From the NCBI GenBank assembly GCA_024760905.1, contig CM045729.1, positions 83,923,550 to 83,987,549 of the forward strand: DNA of 64,000 nt, given 5' to 3'. Under the pieces are notes generated by a model, which was not told the DNA's origin, did no database searches, and worked only from the letters and a program-made list of their open reading frames with translations. The position numbers and the translations under genes are program-made. Of the stretch, positions 51,285-63,323 are shown in pieces. Numbering within the stretch: the first letter of the stretch is position 1; each line of letters opens with the position of its first letter. This stretch comes from Plotosus lineatus (lineage: Eukaryota > Chordata > Actinopteri > Siluriformes > Plotosidae).

Positions 51285-52106
51285 TTAGGGGTCGCCACAG
51301 CGAATCATATGCCTCCATCTCACCCTATCCTCTGCATCTTCTTCTCTTACACCAACTACCTTCATGTCCTTTGTCGCCACATCAATAAATCTCTTATTTG
51401 GTCTTCCTCTAGGCCTTCTGCCTGGTAGTTCAAACCTCAGCATCCTACTACCAATATACTCACTATCCCTCCTCTGTACATGTCTAAACCATCTCAATCG
51501 AGCCTCTGTCACTTTGTCTCCAAAACCTCTTACATGTGCTGTCCTTCGGATGTACTCATTCCTGATTCTATCCATCCTCGCTACTCTCAAGAAGAACCTC
51601 AACATTTTCATCTCTGCTACCTTCAGCTCTGCCTCCTGTCTTTTCCTCTGTGCCACTGTTTCTAACCCATACAACATGGCTGGCCTCACCTCCATCTTGT
51701 ACACTTTTCCTTTCATTCTTGCTGATACCTTCCTATTACACATCACACTGGACCCTTTTCTCCAACGATTTCAACCTGCCTGCAGATGCTTCTTCACCTC
51801 TCTTACACGCTCTCCATTGCTCTGCATTGTTGAGCCTAAAAACTTAAAATCATCCACCTTCTTTATCTCTGCTCCCTGTAACCTCATCGCTCCTCTTGGG
51901 TCCTTCTCCTTCACACACATGTATTCTTGCTTACTGAGGCTAACCTTCATTCCTCTCCTTTCCAAGGCATACCTCCACCTCTCTAGATATTTCTGCAATT
52001 TTTCTCTGCTCACACTACAGATCATGATGTCATCTGCAAGCATCATAGTCAACAGGAAATCTTGTCTAACCTTGTCTGTCAGCCTGGTTATTACCATAGC
52101 AAACAA
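51285..52106 (-). pseudogene. RTE LINE RT palm and C-terminal domain
   Basis: 51771-52106 carries LADDIMICSVSREKL (catalytic LADD) and KQEYMCVKEKDPRG. 51285-51746 carries the C-terminal domain (RPAMLYGLETVAQRKRQ, RMDRIRNEYIRRTAHV, RLRWFRHVQRRDSE) and stops at the GDP before the 3' end. The two frames differ. Confidence 0.8.
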
Positions 52107-52136
52107 GAAGGGGCTCAGAACTGATCCTTGATGTAG

Positions 52137-53564
52137 TCACACCTCCACCTTGAACTCTTCTGTCACATCAAGCACACACCTCACCACCATCTTACATCTC
52201 TCATACATGTCCTGCACCACTCTAACATACTTCTCTGCCACTCCAGACTTCCTCATGCAATACCACAGTTCTTCTCTTGGCACCCTGTCATATGCTTTTT
52301 CCAGATCCACAAAGGCACAATGGAGCTCCCTCTGACCTTCTCTGTACTTCTCTAATAACATCCTCAAAGCAAACATTGCATCTGTAGTGCTCTTTCTTGG
52401 CATGAAACCAAACTGTTGTTCACAAATGCTGACCTCTGCCCTTAGTCTAGCTTCCACTATTCTTTCCCATAACTTCATCGTATGGCTCATCAACTTTATC
52501 CCTCTGTAGTTGCTGCAACTCTGCACGTCTCCCTTGTTCTTAAAAATGGGCACCAGCACACTTCTCCTCCACTCCTCCGGCATCTGCTCACTCTCTAGTA
52601 CCTTGTTGAATGTTCTTGTCAGAAAATCTACTGCTACCTCTCCTAGACACTTCCATACCTCCACAGGTATATCATCAGGACCAACTGCCTTTCCATTCTT
52701 CATCTTCTTCAATGCCCTTCTCACTTCACCCTTGCTGATCTTTGCTACATCCTGCTCCTCAATGGTCACCTCTTCTACTCTTTTTTCTCTCTCATTTTCC
52801 TCATTCATCAGCTCTTCAAAATACTCTTTCCATCTTCCCAGCACACTTCTGTCATCAGTCAATACATTTCCCTCTCTGTCCTTTATCAATCTAACTTGCT
52901 GCACGTCCTTCCCATCTCTATTTCTCTGCTGTGCCAACCTGTATAGATCATTTTCTCCCTCTTTACTATCCAACCTATCATACAAGTCATCATTCACCCT
53001 CTGTTTGGCCTTAGCCACTGCTACTTTCACCTTACGCTGTGTCTCCCTGTACTCCTGTTTACTCTCTTCGGTCCTCTCTATGTCCCACTTCTTCTTAGCT
53101 AACCTCTTCCTTTGTACACACTCCTGCACTTCCTCATTCCACCACCAAGTCTCCTTATCTACTTTCCTTCCAGAGGACACACCAAGTACTCTCCTACCTG
53201 TGTCCCTGATCACATTTGCTGTGGTTGTCCAGTCATTTGGAAACACTTCCTGGCCACCCAAAGTCTGTTTCAACTCCTCCTTGAAGACAACACGACACTC
53301 TTCCTTTTTCAGCTTCCACCACTTTGTCTTCTGTTCTGCCTTTGCCTTTTTCACTTTTCTCACCACCAGAGTCATCCTGCACACCACCATCCTATGCTGT
53401 TTGGCAACACTCTCACCCACTATGACTTTGCAGTCACTGACTTCCTTCAAATTACATCGCCTACACAAGATGTAGTCTACCTGTGTGCTCCTACCTCCGC
53501 TTTTATAAGTCACCCTATGCTCCTGGCTCTTCTGGAAGAAAGTATTCACCACAGCCATTTCCAT
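52137..53564 (-). pseudogene. RTE LINE pol, 475-residue open segment
   Basis: The longest open frame of the family here. It starts in the endonuclease (MEMAVVNTFFQKSQEH, STQVDYILCRRCNL), continues through linker KWWKLKKEECRV and KETWWWNEEVQECVQRKR, then RT with VGPDDIPVEVWK, NYRGIKLMSH, FGFMPRKSTTDA and FVDLEKAYDRVPR. It closes shortly before the catalytic motif, which in the next frame (51771-52106) reads MLADDIMIC. Two frame breaks therefore separate it from a full RT. Confidence 0.85.
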
Positions 53565-53786
53565 CCTTTTTGCAAAATCTATCTACATCTGTCCTTCTGC
53601 GTTCCTGTTCTGGATACCAAACCTGCCCATCACTTCCTCGTCCCCTCTGTTGCCTGTACCAACATGTCCATTGAAGTCTGCACCAATGACCACTCTTTCA
53701 CCTCTGGGGGTACTCTGCATCACTTCATCTAACTCACTCCAGAATCTCTCCTTCTCTTTTAGCTCACACCCCTAGCCTACGTAGAT

Positions 53787-54602
53787 ATGCTTATACGGTC
53801 CACCAGATATTGCCAGCTAACGGGAGGGGACTATCGCTTTATCCTGCAACACACCCTCAAGGAAGCTTACAATGAGGCTGTGGTCCTTCAGAACGTCCCC
53901 TGTTTGGCCCCTGAGAATGACGTAGTGACTAATGTTAAAGTGGAAGAAGCAGGGGAAGTCGAGGGTCGTCGTAACACCACCTATCGGTCCACCCTCTTTT
54001 GGCGGGATGATCCCGAGGCATTAACCCAACTGCGCGCTCAACTTACGGCTTATCTAGTCTCCCGACGGGAGGGAGCTTGTGATCTTTCACACGTGACCAA
54101 TTGCAAGCAGAAGCGAGGCGAACTAACCTCGGTATTTTGGAATCGCTTTACTGAAACTTGGCCTCATGTAGGAGGGTTTCCTCTTGATACCGAAGCGGCA
54201 AACTCTATGTTCGTGTCCAGTTTTTTAAGTAATTGTCTCCCAGAAGTCCAGAGCGCACTTAAACCGCATTTCACAGATCGTCAACGTCTCAACGTTAGAA
54301 CTGCCGGAGAAAGGGTTCGTATGTTAGAATCAGATGGACTATTGAATGTGAAGAATAGGGTTCTGCTGGCGGTGGCCCCCCAGGGCCCTCGTGATAAGAA
54401 TAGGAGAAGGGATTCAGATAGAAAGACCAGAAAATGTCATTATTGTGGTAAGGAAGGGCACTGGAAAAAAGAGTGTAGAAAGAAACAGAGAGACGAACGT
54501 AATTCTGCCTCTCGGACCCACCAAGGAGATAATTTGTCTCGCCCCCACTCAGATTCCGCAGGCGTAGCGCCAACACGGCCATACCCGCGGGAGCACGAAT
54601 AG
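53787..54602 (+). pseudogene. ERV gag (capsid-nucleocapsid part)
   Basis: A 271-residue open frame. The capsid-like region covers roughly residues 1-190 and includes an LTSVFWNRFTETWPHVGG segment that corresponds to the capsid region where class I retroviruses bind the major homology block. A basic stretch (RDKNRRRDSDRKTRK) then leads to one CCHC zinc knuckle, CHYCGKEGHWKKEC. It ends in TAG at 54600-54602, and pol starts downstream in another frame. Matrix and the initiator region are missing at the 5' truncation. Confidence 0.75.
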
Positions 54603-54626
54603 GGATGCCCGCGGAGTAAGGACCCC

Positions 54627-56606
54627 ATGACCTGTAGCTTAATGCACCTAGTGTTTAATTCACCCTGCAATGAGAATCTGCCCCTCCTTCCTATTGTTCT
54701 AGAAGGGGTAGAATATATTTTTGTTATCGATAGCGGTGCAACCCTATCTTCTTTAGGCAGGGACTATCAGGGTGCTGTCTCCTCCAGGTCCACCAGCTCT
54801 GTGGGAATAGATGGGGTCCCCTTCTCCTCCCCATATACGCCGCCCCTTCTTTTATGTTTTCCTGATGACCCTACGCTTGATAAATTGCAAATAGCCTACT
54901 CCTTTGTATATATGTGCGAATGCCCTTTTAATTTGCTAGGCCGTGACCTCATGAGTGTTCTGGGGTTCCAAATCTCTTTCCAAGGTTCGAGCATGACCAT
55001 CCAAACGTGCGACACCTCCTCCGTTTCTCTGTTATCATTGCAAGCGCAGCCCTTGCCCTTTAATGTTAATTCGGCGTGCGTGGCGAGTTCCACCTCGCCC
55101 CCTGTACTCGACACGCTGCCCACCAATCTTTGGGCAGAACATAAGAATGACGTGGGTTGTGTGGACTGCGTCCCATATGAAGCTACCGTGAAGCACATTT
55201 CGCCCGTGTACATCCGACAATACCCCTTATCGCCTCAAAAAATGTTGGGTATCGACACCATTTTGGCTTCTCTTTTGGAACAGGGTATCATCGTGCCGTG
55301 CACAAGCCCTTATAACACTCCTGTGAACCCGGTTCCCAAGCCGGACGGTTCCTGGCGTCAGACACAGGACCTCAGAAAAATTAACGAGCTCATCATCCCA
55401 GTTTCGCCGGTCGTTCCGGACGTGCCCTCTATTATGGCTTCTATTCCTTGCGATCACACCCATTTCTCCATAATCGACCTGTGCTTGGCGTTTTTTAGTA
55501 TCCCTGTTGAGCCCAGCACACAACCCCTCTTCGCTTTCACACACCGGCAGCGACAGTACACGTGGACTAGATTACCTCAAGGATTTATTGACTCTCCTGC
55601 AGTTTTCTCGGCTGCAGTTAGGGATGCACTGGGATCTCTTCACGTTCCCGTAGGTTCCTGCGTTCACTCTTATGCTGATGACCTCCTGGTGTCCGGCCTA
55701 ACTTATGAACTGTGTTTCGATGCAACCGTTCAACTGCTCCTCTTACTGGAAAAAAAGGGTTTCAAGGTCTCCAAGCCCAAGTTACAGTTCTGTCTCCCCA
55801 CTGTGATATATCTGGGCTACGAACTCTCTCACGGGATAAAACGCCTTACTCAGGATCACGTCAAGATCATAGTGGACACTCAGAAGCCTGCCACTAAACA
55901 AGCGCTCCTGGCTTTCCTGGGCCTCATTAACTACTGCCGACAATGGATCCCGGACTGTTCCTTTTATGACAAACGTTTACGCTCTGCCGTGGCTCACACT
56001 GACCCTCTCCATCAACCCTTGGTCTGGACTGAGGACATGCTGGATGCATTCAAAGCCCTGAAGTCGGCCCTATGCTCCGCGCCGGCTCTCAGGCTCCCGG
56101 ATTACAACAAACCCTTTCATCTCTACGTCGCTCACCAGGCCGGCACGGCTTCTGGAGTCTTGGCGCAGGACCACGGGGGGGGACTTAGGCCTTGTGCTTT
56201 CCTCTCCAAAACTCTAGATACTGTGGCTCAGGGTTTACCTGCCTGTCTCCGCGCCGTCGCTGCCAGTGCGGTGTTAGTTCTCGAAGCAGAAAAAATAGTG
56301 CTCTCTCTTCCACTCGTTCTACACACCAGCCATCAGGTTAGGCATATTCTTAATACTCTGTCGACACAACACATGTCTTCTCAACGTCGCTCAGGTTACG
56401 AGGCCATCCTTTGTGCTACTGATAATCTAACCATCTCTTGTTCCTCTTCCCTAGATAACGTGGCCCAGGCCCTACAGCGCCTGCTTAATGTTCAAGATGA
56501 CTGCGAACCGTTGGAACATGACTGCATGGACACCATTGTCCATGACACTAGTATTAGGTCCGACTTATTATCCACGCCTCTCTCGACAGGTCTCTCCTGT
56601 TTGTAG
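54627..56606 (+). pseudogene. ERV pol: protease, RT and connection
   Basis: Open for 659 residues. The retroviral protease has the DSGAT active site near residue 37 and the NLLGRDLM flap-to-end block near residue 106. RT begins around residue 180, with DLRKINE, LPQGFIDSPAVFS and YADDLLVSG (catalytic YADD near residue 351), then VIYLGYELSHG and the LLAFLGLINYCRQWIP connection. The frame runs out at about 56604, just as RNase H begins in another frame, so a frameshift breaks pol. Confidence 0.85.
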
Positions 56607-57798
56607 ATGGGTCATGCTCGAAACCCTCCGACGGAGTGTTCCTCTCGACTCTGCGGTATGTTCCTTACCGGACCAAGTTTTGGGAGCGTCCTCGCTCCCC
56701 TTTAGTTCCGCTCAAGCAGCAGAGTTATATGCGCTCACTCGGGCATGCACTCTCGCTTCCGACCAGGATGTTACTATATACACTGACTCTCGTTACGCTT
56801 TCGGGGTGGCGCATGATTTCGGTCGTATCTGGCAATCTCGTGGTTTCACTGCTGCTGACGGTAAGCCCATTTCACATTCCACCTTAGTCCAGGATCTTAT
56901 TGTGTCCTGCAATCTCCCGCTCCGTTTAGCGATCGTAAAGACCCGCGGTCATTCCTCTGAGCACACTGATGAGGCACGAGGTAACTCTTTGGCTGACCGC
57001 GCGGCTAAACAGGCTGCCTTGCTCGGCTCCATGCCGCCGTTCCTGCAGCCCGCGCTGGTGTCAACTTCACACATGCTTATCGCCCTCCTCCCTGACTTGG
57101 ATCTGAAATCCCTTCAGTCCTCGGCGTCCACAGAAGACACTGATTTTTGGTCCTCGCAGGGCTCTCAGCCCTCGAGTGACGGCATTCTACTCGATTCGAC
57201 TGGTCGTTTATGCCTGCCCACGCACTGCCTTCCTTTCCTCGTCCGCGAGTTTCACGGGCCTACACATCGCGGTCAAAGAGGGGTGGTGACAGATATGGAA
57301 AAATATTTTTGTATACGACAACTAGCCTCTACGGTGCACAGCATTCTGGAAAAATGCCTGATTTGTGCACAGAACAATGTGTCCAAACCACATGCATCAC
57401 ATCAGCATCTGCCGAAACCAGATACTCCCTTCCAGGAGTGGCAAATAGACTTTACCTACATGCCCCGGCAGGGTCCCTTTAAATATCTATTGGTTATCGT
57501 GGATAAATTCTCTCAGTGGGTTGAAGCTTTCCCGTGTGGGAACGAAAACGCCCGAGTAGTGGTTCAGAAGTTATCACAGGAAATTATTCCCAGATATGGC
57601 CTCCCGTTGGGTATTGATTCGGACAAAGGCACACCATTCACCTCAAAGGTCACTCAACTGTTGGCCCAAGAGCTAAATATCAATTGGCGTTTCCATGTCC
57701 CATATCACCCTCAGTCCTCCGGAATCGTGGAACGAACAAACAGAACAATTAGAGGGAAATTACGAAAAGCAATGCACGCCACCGGATCCAGGAATTAG
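56590..57798 (+). pseudogene. ERV pol: RNase H and integrase
   Basis: The RNase H segment has FVDGS in one frame, then AAELYALTRA, YTDSRYAFG and RGNSLADRAAK, all normal catalytic blocks. Integrase follows with an HHCC zinc region (FHGPTHRG, CLICAQ) and the DDE core: QIDFT, DSDKGTPF and GIVERTNRT. The frame stops at 57796-57798 shortly after the core. The start ATG of this open frame lies earlier (56488), but the homologous reading begins near 56590. Confidence 0.85.
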
Positions 57799-57859
57799 GT
57801 TTCGATGCTGCCTGTGGTCCTAGCGGATCTGCGGATGACCTCGCAGGTGGCCTTACGAA

Positions 57860-58210
57860 GTGGTAATGGGGAGACCCTTTCCCGCGCCTTGGAGGAAGGG
57901 AAAACAGGCTTTGGGGACGGAAGATTTAGATATACACATGAGCGAGTATGCCGTGGGCCTTGTTAAGGTCCTAAATGACTATTGGGAATGCACTAATCAG
58001 AATACTTCGGTCCCGGCCGATGCAAGCACTCATGCCTTCAAGGTAGGAGACAAGGTGCTGGTCAAGAAATTTGCGAAACTAAATTCCTCTTTGGGAGACA
58101 CTCCTTACAGTGAGCCCACGGAGATACTCGCTGTTACTCGTACCGCCGTACTAACTGACCTCTTTCCACAGTGGATCCATGCTACCAGACTGAAGAAAAG
58201 CCCACAATGA
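57860..58210 (+). pseudogene. ERV integrase C-terminal domain
   Basis: After a frame break the integrase C-terminal region continues. It contains the conserved FKVGDKVLVKKFAK block of the DNA-binding domain and ends ..IHATRLKKSPQ with a stop, a usual end of class I pol (the ..HASRLK.. block). The region between 57798 and 57860 is in other frames. Confidence 0.75.
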
Positions 58211-58697
58211 AGTATTATTTGTATTGTGTGAATATGATGTTGTCCATTTTTATTACCTCTGTTCCAGGTTTGGAGATATATATCACTTAAGAGGGGAAAA
58301 GCACCTCCCAACGGATCAGACCTGACATAGACATATAAATGTTTGTTGTTGGTTTGCGTGTTCAGACCCTGTATTTTCAGGTGCCTGATGGATCGTGTTT
58401 GGATCCTGGCGAGCTCTTTCAGCGAACCCAGATACACCCGGCTGCCTACCCGAGAGGATGACATCTATCAGGCCATGTCACGTGTGTAGAGCTTGACTAG
58501 GGTGGAAGGATGTTACGAGGATCCCAAGATAGTGGGCGAAGGGCGATGGGGCCCCGCCTGCCCTTCAAGCACCGGTCCCGGTCAACCGCGGTCCTCCGAT
58601 GTCCCTAGATCCTGTCAGCTTGCACGCCAACACGACTCTATCTTATATCAAGAAAAGACTCTGTTCATGTTGTTATACTTTAATTGCATTTAAGTAT
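58211..58697 (+). other. ERV region between pol and 3' LTR; no env
   Basis: Only about 490 bases, far too short for an envelope gene, with no surface or transmembrane motif recognised. A purine-rich stretch (AAGAGGGGAAAAG) near 58290 resembles the true polypurine tract. Confidence 0.65.
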
Positions 58698-58709
58698 AAA
58701 AGAGGGGAA
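58698..58709 (+). promoter_or_regulatory. polypurine tract of the ERV
   Basis: AAAAGAGGGGAA directly upstream of the LTR TG. It primes plus-strand DNA synthesis in retroviruses. Confidence 0.8.
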
Positions 58710-58710
58710 C

Positions 58711-59153
58711 TGTAAGGTCACATTCTGACTTATCTTTAACCATTGTATAATTAGCAGCATTCCTGTGCTTTTAACCGTGGACTTTTATTGCTGTTGTGAT
58801 GTTTTACGAGGCAGCATTCTTCCTGAGGTCAAAGTTCACAGAGTAGTAAATGTCACCTCTAAGGCAAAGGAATGTGATGGATGGTTTCTTATCATGCACT
58901 GTGATTTATGGTACAACTTTTAGGCTGTGAACAAAGAAACATGTGACTCTGTACCCACTTTTTCACGCACACACCTCCACTGTATAAAAGCTTTATGCCC
59001 AGTGACACACACTGAGCAGCAGATGAATAAACCAGACTGATTTCACTCGTGTGGTTTGTTGTCCTCTGTTCCCGGAGTACTCCCAGACGTTGAGATACAG
59101 GAATCCAGACCGTGCAGGTTTAACTAGGAACTTCTCCTGAGAAAATTCTTACA
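58711..59153 (+). repeat. ERV 3' LTR
   Basis: 443 bases, starting TGTAAG and ending CTTACA, a perfect six-base inverted end. TATAAAA at 58983-58989 and AATAAA at 59026-59031 mark U3, R and U5. It follows the polypurine tract exactly. No second LTR in the window matches it. Confidence 0.85.
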
Positions 59154-60328
59154 ATTTCCCTCTCTGTCTTTTATCAATCTAACTTGCTGCCTGTCCTTCC
59201 CACCTCTATCTCTCTGCTGTGACAACCTGTGTAGATCATTTTCTCCCTCCTTACTGTCCAACCTATCATACAAGTCATCATACACCCTTTGTTTGGCCTT
59301 AGCCACTGCTACTTTCACCTTACACTGTGTCTCCCTGTACTCCTGTTTACTCTCTTCGGTCCTCTCACTTTCCCACTTCTTTTTAGCAAACCTATTCCTT
59401 TGTACACACTCCTGCACTTCCTCATTCCACCACCAAGTCTACTTATCTACTTCCAGAGGACACACCTAGTACTCTCCTACCTGTGTCCCTGATCACATTT
59501 GCTGTAGTTGTCCAGTCATCTGGAAGCACTTCCTGGCCACCCAAAGCCTGTTTCAACTCCTCCTTGAAGACAACCCGACACTCTTCCTTTTTCAACTTCC
59601 ACCACTTTGTCTTCTGCTCTGCCTTTGCCTTTTTCACCTTTCTCATCATCAGTGACATCCTGCACACCACCATCCTATGCTGCTTGGCAACATTCTCACC
59701 CACTACTACTTTGCAGTCACTGACTTCCTTCAAATTACATCGCCTACTCAAGATATAGTCTACCTGTGTGCTCCTACCTCCACTTTATAAGTCACCCTAT
59801 GGTCCTGTTTCTTCTTGAAGAAAGTATTCACCACAGCCATTTCCATCCTTTTTGCAAAATCGATCAACATCTGTCCTTCTGTGTTCCTGTCCTGGATACC
59901 AAACATACCCATCACTTCCCCGTCCCCTCTGTTGCCTGCACGAACATGTCCATTGAAGTCTGCACCAATGACCACTCTTTCACCTCTGGGGGTACTCTGC
60001 ATCACTTCATCTAACTCACTCCAGAATCTCTCCTTCTCTTTTAGCTCACATTCTGCTTGTGGGGCATAAGCACTAACAACATTGAACATCACACCTTCAA
60101 TTTCTAACTTGAGACTCATCACTCTGTCTGACACTTTTCACTTCTAGAACATTCCTGACAAACCCCTCCTTCAAGATGACTCCTACTCCATCCACACCAT
60201 GATAAAACAGCTTAAACCCTGCTCCTAAGCTTTTAGCTTTGCTACCTTTCCACCTGGTCTCCTGAACACACAGTAAGTCCACCTTCCTCCTCTGCATCAT
60301 GTCAGCCAGCTCTCTACCTTTTCCAGTC
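59154..60328 (-). mobile_element. RTE-clade LINE, copy 8: endonuclease and linker only
   Basis: It begins at the 3' LTR boundary in the linker region (ATTTCCCTCTCTGTC) and extends to the endonuclease start (MTGKGRELADMMQRRK) near 60328. RT and 3' end are missing on the retroviral side. Confidence 0.85.
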
Positions 60329-60330
60329 AT
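59160..60330 (-). pseudogene. RTE LINE endonuclease, broken
   Basis: 60097-60330 encodes the N-terminus with VDLLCVQETRWKGSKAK. 59760-60134 encodes NVVSAYAPQ, VVIGADFNGHVRAG (Gly to Arg after the HV) and the C-terminal part. 59443-59751 and 59124-59417 encode the KWWKLKKEECRV linker and the KVKVAVAKAKQRVYDD helix region. Frame breaks separate them. Confidence 0.8.
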
Positions 60331-60334
60331 AGTT

Positions 60335-61193
60335 CCAAAATTTCATGGTGTCAACAAATCTCAAAAAAGTTGGGACAAGGCCATTTTCAACACGGTGAGA
60401 CAGCCCTTCTCCTTATGACAGTCTCCAAATGTCTGGGGACTGAGAAGATGTTTCTCAAGTTTAAAAATAGGAATGCTGTCCCATTCTTGTCTAAGGCAGA
60501 CCTCTCACTGTTCAACTGTCTTGGGCCTTTATTCTTGCACTCTCCTCTTTATGATGCACCAAATATTCTCTATAGGTGAAAGATCTGGACTGCAAGCGTG
60601 CCATTTCATAACCCAGATCCTTTTCCTACTCCGTCATGATGTGTAATTAATGTGGTCTGGCATTATCATGTTGAAAAATGCAAGGTCTTCTCTTGGATGG
60701 GTGCATATGTTGTCTCGAACCTGAATATACCTTTCTACATTGAGGGTGCCTTTCCAGATGTGCAAGCTGCCCATGGCACACACACTCATGCAATCCCCAT
60801 ACCATCACAGATGCAGGCTCCTGAACTGAGTGCTGATAACAACTTGGCATCCCATTTTCCATAAAGAACTTTGAATCGTGATTCGTCTGACCACAGAACA
60901 GTTTTCCACTTTGCTACATTCCATTTTAAAATGACCTCTGTCCCAACTTCTGGGTCCTGTTTAGAAATGGCATCTTTTTTTTTTTTTTTTGTACTGTAGA
61001 GTTTCAGCTGGCAACGGGGAATGGCATGGTGGATTGTGTTCACCGATAAGGGTTTCTGGAAGTATTGCTGAGCCCATTCTGTGATTTCCCTTTCAGTCAC
61101 ATTCTTGTTTGTGGTGCAGTGCAGTTTAAGGGCCTGAATATCACAGGCATCCAGTCTGTTTCTTTTTTGGCCTTGACCCTTACGCACAGAGAT
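60335..61193 (-). mobile_element. Tc1-like element, family 1, copy D
   Basis: It begins with the subterminal repeat (TTTCATGGTGTCAACAAATC, AAAAAAGTTGGGACAAGGCC), then antisense transposase sequence, and ends at GGCCTTGACCCTTACGCACA before a (GT)n run. Left terminus and catalytic C-terminal half are missing or decayed. Confidence 0.75.
60647..61187 (-). pseudogene. Tc1-like transposase remnant
   Basis: [20 protein letters not shown] and EITEWAQQYFQKPLSVNTIH in the N-terminal part (61187-60786), with VLWSDESRFKVLYGK (first Asp block). After a break, VMVWGLHECVCHGQL continues (60862-60647). A poly-A insertion near 60976 (K run) alters the middle. The second Asp and Glu are absent. Confidence 0.75.
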
Positions 61194-61194
61194 T

Positions 61195-61709
<515 letters not shown>

Positions 61710-61789
61710 GTGGTTGTTTTTTTCGACAGTGTTTGATAGGTTGACCGTTAGAGTCATGTATTATCAAGAAGCTGTGATTTTTATTATGT

Positions 61790-62311
61790 GGAAGCCAGTA
61801 ATGTATGAATTCATTTTGTCTCTTTGACCTTCAGAGGTCATTTTCCATTTGGTTATGAACCCAGCTGCTTGTGTGTCGTCCTTCAGGTAAAGGAGCTATG
61901 CAAACCTCTCTGTCCTTTTGTCCGACATGAACTCTGATTAAAATTAATAGCAGAGACAGACACATAAACCTGTCAGAGTAGATGAATAATGTAGAGATTT
62001 AAGAGAACACTTTTCAATTTTCATCAAGAATAAAATGATATTCACACATACATTATATAATATAATGAAAGTAATAATTAGTATAATAATATTTACTGTC
62101 TCAAAATGTATAAGAACAACTCATTGCAGTTGTGAGGAGATGAAGGGGATTAGAAGACAGGCCACATAGATCCAACATGAACAAGAGCGTGAGTAGAGTA
62201 AAAGAAACAGGGATATATGATAATAAGTATTCATAACTAATGTATTCATAAATAATAATTCCCACTGCATCAGTGTCACAGTCAATATGACATTGTTGAA
62301 GGACACACACA

Positions 62312-62364
<53 letters not shown>

Positions 62365-62510
62365 ACACACAAGTGCACTCTGCCTTTGCTAGTACAAACA
62401 GGGTGAAAGAGAACAACAACTCAACCACTCCAGTGTGTATATTCATCGATTAAGAGAATAATTAGCTAACTGCAGGATTTGTAGTTTAAAATTTATTTCT
62501 TTATGGTGTG
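61790..62510 (-). repeat. unclassified duplicated segment, copy 2 (inverted partner at 43830-44620)
   Basis: On the minus strand it shows the same landmarks in the same order as copy 1, including the (GT)n run at 62304-62360. It lacks the Penelope-like insertion found in copy 1. No coding motif or terminal repeat was recognised. Confidence 0.65.
62304..62360. repeat. (CA)n microsatellite
   Basis: About 28 CA units. Confidence 0.95.
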
Positions 62511-62511
62511 T

Positions 62512-63238
62512 GTTTCAGCCCTGAAATTCTTGCAGAAAATATACCATTTCTCCCAGAAAATTATTAGCACCTTTTCAAAGTCATGGGTAAATCATTATAT
62601 TTCAAGCATGTAATGTTCGTTTAAATTCATCTATGGCAAGTCAAAGGTGCTGGCAATATAGTAACAACACTTGATGCCATTTAAAATGAATAAAACTGAC
62701 TCAACCTTTACATTGTTCACCATACAAAGCATGGCAAACAGAAAGAGGCACAGAAATTGTTTGAAGACTGAGAATTAATAGAGTGGAAAAGTATCAACAA
62801 ACTCAAGGTTTCAAGGTCAATTTCCAGAAATTCTGATGTTCATTTGACCACTGTACACAATATAATAAAATCATTTACAGCTTATGGCACTGAAGCTAAT
62901 CTCCATGAACATGGATAAATAGGAAACAAATTATGCAATGTAGGATAGTTTGAAGTGTGGTTTAACAGTCTAAATCAACTTCCAAACAAATTCAAGCTGT
63001 TCTGCAGACTCAGGGTGCAACAGTGTTTGTTCAAACCATCCAGCGACATCTGAATGAAATGAAACACTATGGAAGGAAACCCAGGAGGACTCCACTACTA
63101 ACACAGACATAAAAATGTTAGACTGATGTTTGCCAAAATGTAGCTGAATAAGCAAAAATCCTTCTGGGAGAATGTCTGATGGACAGATGAGAACAAGGTA
63201 GAGTTTTTCATAAACAATTCAAGAATGCTTCTGGGGCA
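62512..63238 (+). mobile_element. Tc1-like element, family 4, decayed
   Basis: Transposase-related sequence in sense orientation: AACTCAAGGTTTCAAGGTCA, CAAACAAATTCAAGCTGT, CTGCAGACTCAGGGTGCAAC, AACCCAGGAGGACTCCACT and ATCCTTCTGGGAGAATGTCT. It belongs to the same family as 28036-28850. It ends before the second catalytic Asp, with many frame breaks. Confidence 0.7.
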
Positions 63239-63320
63239 TGTTCAAATATGGCTTTCTTTTTGTACGATCAAGCGTTTGGTGGCATCTACAGATGGCATGA
63301 TGGATTATGTTACCAACAGT
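63239..63320 (-). mobile_element. Tc1-like fragment
   Basis: Antisense: TTCAAATATGGCTTTCTTTT, then GGCATGATGGATTATGTTAC, similar in order to family 1 at 61000-61060. About 80 bases. Confidence 0.45.
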
Positions 63321-63323
63321 GTC

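Larger units (their letters stand above)
51257..53770 (-). mobile_element. RTE-clade LINE, copy 7, best preserved
   Basis: It has the 3' end with CTTCTTTTCC tail complement and GTCGCCACAGCGAATC, C-terminal domain, RT, linker and most of the endonuclease. It is cut at about 53767, where retroviral sequence starts. Few frame breaks compared with other copies. Confidence 0.85.
53771..59153 (+). mobile_element. endogenous retrovirus, 5' LTR and env missing
   Basis: Order gag, protease-RT-RNase H-integrase, polypurine tract, 3' LTR. The style is that of class I (gamma/epsilon-like) fish retroviruses, judged from one pol frame separate from gag, a single zinc knuckle and MLV-like RT spacing. No 5' LTR, primer site or gag N-terminus is present, and there is no env between integrase and LTR. 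Base composition is richer in G+C than the flanks. It is an old genomic copy with several breaks. Confidence 0.85.

Noticed and set aside
52510..53475. 321-residue open frame on the + strand, also seen as 321 residues on the minus strand at 41221-42186
   Set aside because: It is the exact antisense of the RTE pol frame. It stays open because of the purine-rich codons of the LINE, and it has no family motif.
54295..54582. 95-residue antisense frame in the retroviral gag
   Set aside because: Shadow of gag and in conflict with the clear zinc-knuckle frame.
58211..58697. retroviral env gene
   Set aside because: Fewer than 500 bases, many stops, and no signal peptide, cleavage site or transmembrane segment.
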